NCBI RefSeq assembly: GCF_001704415.2
Contig: NC_030836.1
Span: forward strand, 21,426,001 to 21,490,000
DNA: 64,000 nt
Reading direction: 5' to 3'
Source: Capra hircus
Lineage: Eukaryota; Chordata; Mammalia; Artiodactyla; Bovidae
Below are positions 58,689 through 64,000 of this stretch, piece by piece (the first letter of the stretch is position 1; each line of letters opens with the position of its first letter). The notes under the pieces were generated by a model. It was given only the letters and a program-made list of their open reading frames with translations, ran no database searches and was not told where the DNA came from. A program made the translations under genes and the position numbers.

Positions 58689-58971
58689 AAGGTTTCCATT
58701 TTTCATAAAACCCAGAGGCAGTTTTGACATTTACACTCAAAACATATGTCCTGAGAAGTAAATGCATACATGTAATCAGACACACCACTAACGACCAAGG
58801 ACTTAAGAGACAACAGAAGTAGCCAGGGAATTTTACTTCATCCTGTTTACTGTTACACCCAGAATCTGTTTTTTGTATGAGGAGATAATGAAAATATTTC
58901 CTAATCTGCCAAAGATGGTGACTCAAGGACTCTGTTAAGTAGAGGGAGGGTGACCTCAGAGAGTTAGACAA

Positions 58972-59090
58972 AATTGGGTTGCAATCTAAGCTTCTCTCTT
59001 CCTCTCAGCAGGTAATTCAACTTCAAGTCTCAGGTTCCTCAATAAGAGACCTGCCTAACAAAATCACTTGAAGAATAACGGCAGACCACC
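58972..59090 (+). mobile_element. MIR-like fragment
   Basis: AATTGGGTTGCAATCTAAGC, GGTAATTCAACTTCAAGTC and TCAGGTTCCTCAATAAGAG roughly follow MIR order. Confidence 0.5.
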
Positions 59091-59514
59091 TCCCACCCTG
59101 GTGCAGAGTCAGTAAAGGACAGTTGTCTTCTCCATTGCATTTTGCCTTTCTTTCTTTAACAGTCCTTAAGATCCCATGCCTTCAGACTTCTTATCAATGA
59201 ATAAGGGAGCAGGAAGGAATAGTATCAATGCTTAAGTGTTTCCAAAGACAATTTTCAGGAGCTGGACTTATTATCCTAAAATTTAAGGTACTACTCAGCA
59301 GAATTAAGTGATGCTGTACTTTAAATAAGATAAGCGGCTAAGTTTTGAATCTTGAAATCAATTGCAGGACTATAAATTTTCTCATAGGACTCTAAAAGAA
59401 ATTGCAGTTACATTGGAATAGGTAGAGGTGAGACAGAGAGGAGACTGAATAGAATGAGTTTTGAAGTTCAAAAAGGAGCAAGTACTGGTAAGAAACCTGA
59501 TGGATTTTACTTAC
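59091..59514. other. unique DNA, intron-like flank of the exon candidate
   Basis: Downstream of the minus-strand splice donor. No further exon recognised. Confidence 0.35.
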
Positions 59515-59656
59515 TGCATCATCCAATAAGTTTCCTGTACTCTTTTTTCCAGAAGACTTTGAAGAAGGAGAAGGTGAAGGGGAAGGGGCGGAGAGTGTTT
59601 CTTCTTGTTCTATCTCTTTTTCCAATTTTATCAAACCAGGAGGCTCCACACCATAC
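59515..59656 (-). CDS. candidate internal exon of an unrecognised host gene
   Basis: Seen: reading the minus strand, a pyrimidine-rich stretch ending AAAAAG precedes a 142-base open segment that finishes in GATGCA, directly followed by GTAAGT, a near-ideal splice donor. The encoded 47 residues begin YGVEPPGLIKLEKE, continue with an acidic IEQEE run, then a Ser-Pro tract (SAPSPSPSPSS), a basic KSSGKKS stretch, and end GNLLDDA. The composition is low-complexity and disordered-looking, as in many nuclear regulatory proteins, with no catalytic motif. One base of a split codon would come from the upstream exon, and the 3' end falls on a codon boundary. The acceptor is weaker than the donor because purines sit just before the AG. 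No repeat overlaps it. Inference: a genuine internal exon, or an alternative exon, of a minus-strand gene whose other exons lie outside or go unrecognised here. I do not recognise the protein. A chance frame is possible but less likely given the donor and the protein-like composition. Confidence 0.55.
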
Positions 59657-59838
59657 CTTTTTAAAAGACACCAGACAAGTAAACATGCATAATTTATAAT
59701 GATGATACACTTGACATATATTACATTCAATTAGGAACACCACAAGACCAAGCTGCTAACTTTTCAAAATAACATTAATTTTTTTCTGGCATTCTGATAG
59801 GTACTTAAATTGTCACCCTTTTGAGCAGGAAGAAAATT

Positions 59839-59840
<2 letters not shown>

Positions 59841-59882
<42 letters not shown>

Positions 59883-59893
59883 CATACATACAT
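59841..59893 (+). repeat. (TA)19 plus (CATA)n microsatellite
   Basis: Uninterrupted TA at 59841-59878, then CATA units and further CA/TA mixtures up to about 59935. Confidence 0.97.
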
Positions 59894-59952
59894 GCACATA
59901 CATAAATATACATACATATACACACACACACGTTTACATGTTTACAGGTATA

Positions 59953-60158
59953 TGTGCTTAGTTGTGTCTCTTTTGTGACCCCATGGACTGTAGCCTGCCT
60001 GGCTCCTCTGTCCATGGAATTGTCCAGGCAGGAATACTGGAGTGGGTAGCCATTTCCTCCTCTAGGGGATCTTCCCAACCCAGGGCTCGAACCCATATCT
60101 CTTGCAGTTCCTGCTCTGCCAGGCAGATTCTTTACCACTGCACCATCTTGGAAGCCCT
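59953..60158 (-). mobile_element. Bov-tA SINE, antisense
   Basis: GTGCTTAGTTGTGTCTCTTT to ACCACTGCACCATCTTGGAAG. It lies next to the TA/CA microsatellite. Confidence 0.92.
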
Positions 60159-60179
60159 CCTGGTTCACAGACTGTGTCT

Positions 60180-60358
60180 TTTCACTGTCACCTTGTGTGG
60201 CAGAAAGGGTAAGGGGTCTCTGTGGGGTCTCTTTTATAAGAGCACTAATCCCATTCATGAGAACTCCGTCCTTATCCCCAAAGCCCTGCTTCCCCATATC
60301 ATCATAGCAGGCATTAGGTTTCAACAAACTATCTGGGGGTACACAAACATTAAGCCCA
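60180..60358 (+). repeat. mammal-wide repeat piece, family uncertain
   Basis: GGTCTCTTTTATAAGAGCAC, TAATCCCATTCATGAGAACTC and GTTTCAACAAACTATCTGG are familiar from a common mammalian repeat that I cannot name with confidence. Confidence 0.45.
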
Positions 60359-60359
60359 G

Positions 60360-60692
60360 TATAAAGTCCTAACTTCTAGTACCCCAGAATGTGACTGTAT
60401 TTGCAAATAGAATCTTTACAAGGAGGTAATTGACATAAAATGAGGTCATTAGGGTGGGGCCTATTCCAATATGTCTGGTATCTTTATAAGAAAGGAAATT
60501 TGGACACAGACAAATACAGAGAGATGTCCATGTGAAGATACAGAGACATGACCATCTACCAGCCAAAAGAGACACCTCAGAAGAAACCAACCCTGCTGAC
60601 ACCTTGACCTCAGAACTGTAAGAAAAGAAATTTCTATTTAAACCACACCATCTGGGGTACTTTGTTGAGGCACCCTAGGAAACTACTGCAGT
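60360..60692 (+). mobile_element. MLT1-type solo LTR (ERVL-MaLR)
   Basis: AGTCCTAACTTCTAGTACCC, AGAATGTGACTGTATTTGC, GAGGTCATTAGGGTGGGGCC, AAATTTGGACACAGACA, CAACCCTGCTGACACCTTG, GAACTGTAAGAAAAG and the TGGGGTACTTTGTTGAGGC end. Non-coding old LTR with no internal retroviral genes. Confidence 0.72.
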
Positions 60693-61059
60693 CAAGAATT
60701 TGCCAAAGTTTCATTAGTCACTGGCATACTGCTATAATTTTTAGAGGAAACCTATACTCTAGAACACCAAAAATGTTAAATTTTAAGTCAAAATATCTGT
60801 TAAGCAGATTTTTAATTCTCAATACATCATTTTATAATGAAATATCATTAACATTTTAACATAATTTTTTGCAACACTGAATAATTCTCTGGAATTTATC
60901 TACTATACTTTTTCTTTTCTAAATGAGGTTAAAATCTGTTAATAGTAAAAGGAGATTTATACTTTATAATATAGTATATAGCATATAAATAAAATCTTAA
61001 AAGTATTTAATAGTTAATTATATCTCAAATTTAGTACTTAATGAATCAGTTTCTATATA
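60693..61059. other. A+T-rich DNA
   Basis: Could include remnants of the TMBIM4 3' UTR near its right end. Nothing certain. Confidence 0.35.
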
Positions 61060-61890
<831 letters not shown>

Positions 61891-64000
61891 AAATATACAG
61901 GAACAGACTCATAAGAACATACAAAAATAAATTAAAAGACTCCATGTAGTACATTGATGAGTCAATAACATGAATTACCATGTAAATTTTGTCTTCCAAT
62001 TTCAGATTTACTAGCTTTAATGATATTAGTGCTGTAACTGAACTCCTATTTTGAATATAAATTTTTTAAAGATGGAAATAAAGTCAGAGTTAAGTTGAAA
62101 ACAGCAAACTTTCCAAATAAAAGTTCTTAAATGAATTTATAGAGAAGAAATTCACTGTTAATTGTATACCTTTATGGACTCAGAATAATGTAGAATGGGT
62201 TATACAGCATTATCAATTATTCTCTTAGGAACAACATAATGAAAGAATTATAGTGTTAGAGAGAAAGAAAATGAACACAGAGGAAAAAAATAATTTAAAA
62301 TGACAAAATGGTAAAATTATATGCTGTAAATTATAAATGTCACAGCAGTTTAAAGACAGAGATATAGTTGTTAATAGCATTCATCCCTCTCCTAATCATA
62401 TTTTCCTTAAATATGAAATTGATTTGATTTCCTCAGTGCATATCAATTGTATATTATAATGCCTAGATGGAGGAGACCAAAGATAATTCAAGAGGATCTT
62501 TGAGTTCATGTAGTTATATCCTTTCAGTTTTATAGAATAAATAAAACAGACCCAGAGAAAATACAGAACTAGCTAGGAAAAGGACAAAGACACAATACAG
62601 GTTTTTTGGCTTCAGGTTTTCTTGGATATTTTATTTATTTATTTTTTATTTTTATTTATTTTTTTTCTTGGATATTTTAATCAGGTGATCATACATTAAA
62701 AAGAAGAGGAAAAAGTCACTTGGCAATTAAAAAAATAGGCTATGGATTGTCTACAAAGTAAATAATCTATATAGAGAGAATAAATACGCTGGCAATATGT
62801 CCAGTACCTTAGAGTGACTGAATAGTATATTGAAAAAACATTGTTAAATGTAGAAGTTTATATTGTCAGTCTCCTGTTCTAATGGTTTGTTCATTTAGCT
62901 GACGTTACACTCATGTCAAGTGCTCTTTGAGAGCTGGAAAACATACCAGAATTTGGTACAAAACAGTTTAAACTGGCACAACTCAAATAATAATTGCTGT
63001 TTTGATAACTGCTTCTAGTGAACAGAGTAATTATTAGTTACATAAATCATTAGCGAATAGACTTTAGGCACTATCACATTTCAAAGCTTTTAAACAGATT
63101 AGCCAGTCAATAGGACGTTTGTAGAAACATGCAGTTGACTGCAGATTCTGTAACAGTAGAGACCACTGTCTGATCCACAGCCGCCACAGCAGGTAGTGCA
63201 GATCCTGGCTCACAATAGCTACTTAATAGCTACTGTTTGAATGGGAAACAAACTCTGGATTCTCCTACAACGTGTTCAGGTTCCAGAAATGAAGCAGAGT
63301 TCATTGTTTTGGATCTTTAAATGTGTATCACTTTAATAAAACATACCAACATTAAATGTAAATAGGTGCCTTACCCCTAAAAAGTGTTCTTCTAGAAGAC
63401 TTTAAACCTTATTCAAAACTAAAATACATTTTTAACTTTCTAGAGCTCACTAATTACACTTTACTCAACCCAGTGTCTCATACTGTTGACAAGTACCAAC
63501 AATATTCACTTGGAGATCCAGGTATCATTCTTCCCTGAGGCAAACTTGAGCTAACTGTGCCATTAACCTATTCTTTAAATTTAGCAAATCACCTAACCTC
63601 AAAGAGTCTGTTTTCTATCAGGAAAACAGAGATGAAAGTGACCTGTCCTAGCGGTCTGATGTAGCAGAAGAGGGGGAGAGAAGGGGGAGGCGGGAAGGAG
63701 GGAGGAAGAGGAAAGTGAAAAGAATAACTGTAAACTGAACATCTTCCATGTGTCTGTACCATTGGGGCATCTTGATATACATCATTTCTGAGTCTCAGTT
63801 TTATTTCACTAAACAGTGAAAATTCTAATTCCTGTGTTTCAATACAGTTAGAAAGAATAAAAACAGTATCCATTACACACCCAGTACCACACACAGGGCA
63901 CCACCTCTGAAATGGCTATTGGTAACTGATGTATCAAAGCTTGCACAACCAGGAAACTGCAACATTGAGGTCCTTTTGCTGAAGTTTTAATTTTTAAAAA
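61891..64000. other. 2.1 kb of A+T-rich DNA with weak relics
   Basis: A faint MIR-like stretch lies at 63545-63650 (AAATCACCTAACCTCAAAGAG). A TTTA/T-rich simple sequence is at 62626-62668, and a G/A purine tract at 63669-63720. No exon recognised. Confidence 0.4.
63669..63720 (+). repeat. polypurine (G/A) tract
   Basis: GAAGAGGGGGAGAGAAGGGG and onward, about 50 bases almost only G and A. Confidence 0.88.

Noticed and set aside
59764..60327. 187-codon minus-strand frame with a long Tyr-Ile run
   Set aside because: It translates an antisense SINE and the TA microsatellite, which explain its whole composition.

Overview
This window is vertebrate nuclear DNA from a ruminant, most likely a bovid. 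The evidence is its interspersed repeats. There are many Bov-tA and Bov-A2 SINEs, at least eight BovB (RTE-clade) LINE pieces, ruminant L1 3' ends, two CHR-type tRNA SINEs and two mariner MITEs whose ends read TATTGGGTTGRCC. Older mammal-wide repeats (MIR, L2, MER5, MER20, an MLT1 LTR) lie underneath. The base composition is A+T rich and no CpG island is visible. Nothing looks bacterial or phage-like, and I see no operon, CRISPR array or prokaryotic system. Exact species cannot be read from the sequence.

Host coding content is very sparse. Only two stretches carry a convincing host-protein signal, both on the minus strand in the last 5 kb. One is a 142-base reading frame at 59515-59656 that ends at a strong splice donor and looks like an internal exon of an unrecognised gene. 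The other is an intronless, decayed copy of TMBIM4 (Golgi anti-apoptotic protein, LFG4) at about 61060-61890, interrupted by a Bov-tA SINE. Every other long reading frame is either reverse-transcriptase or endonuclease sequence of BovB, or a chance frame through SINE or unique DNA.

Layout. 1-7 kb: MIRs, SINEs, two BovB 3' ends, L2 and L1 pieces. 7-16.5 kb: a dense SINE/L1 zone with several insertions inside insertions. 16.5-26.5 kb: mostly unique, with two sense BovB copies and a palindromic A+T-rich element split by a SINE. 26.5-33.4 kb: L2 and Charlie relics and a BovB copy with a 359-codon open frame. 33.4-38 kb: unique, with a long GT microsatellite. 38-41.2 kb: a nearly complete antisense BovB with an inverted 5' end. 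41.2-46 kb: paired SINEs and unique DNA. 46-48.4 kb: a MIR split by an antisense BovB and a 49-base BovB tail. 48.4-58.4 kb: largely unique. 58.4-64 kb: a young L1, the exon candidate, an MLT1 LTR and the TMBIM4 retrocopy.

The genes do not form a pathway. The biology here is the insertion history of retroelements: target-site duplications, 5' truncations, two probable twin-priming inversions (BovB at 38-41 kb, and a 131-base L1 at 44.7 kb), and nested events that can be ordered in time. The window is probably intergenic or deep intronic. I found no previously undescribed functional system. The items most worth checking are the unassigned exon, the two inversions, the three-copy target site around the BovB at 46-48 kb, and the mariner hairpins that could give small RNAs. 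Family names come from remembered consensus sequences, not from a search.
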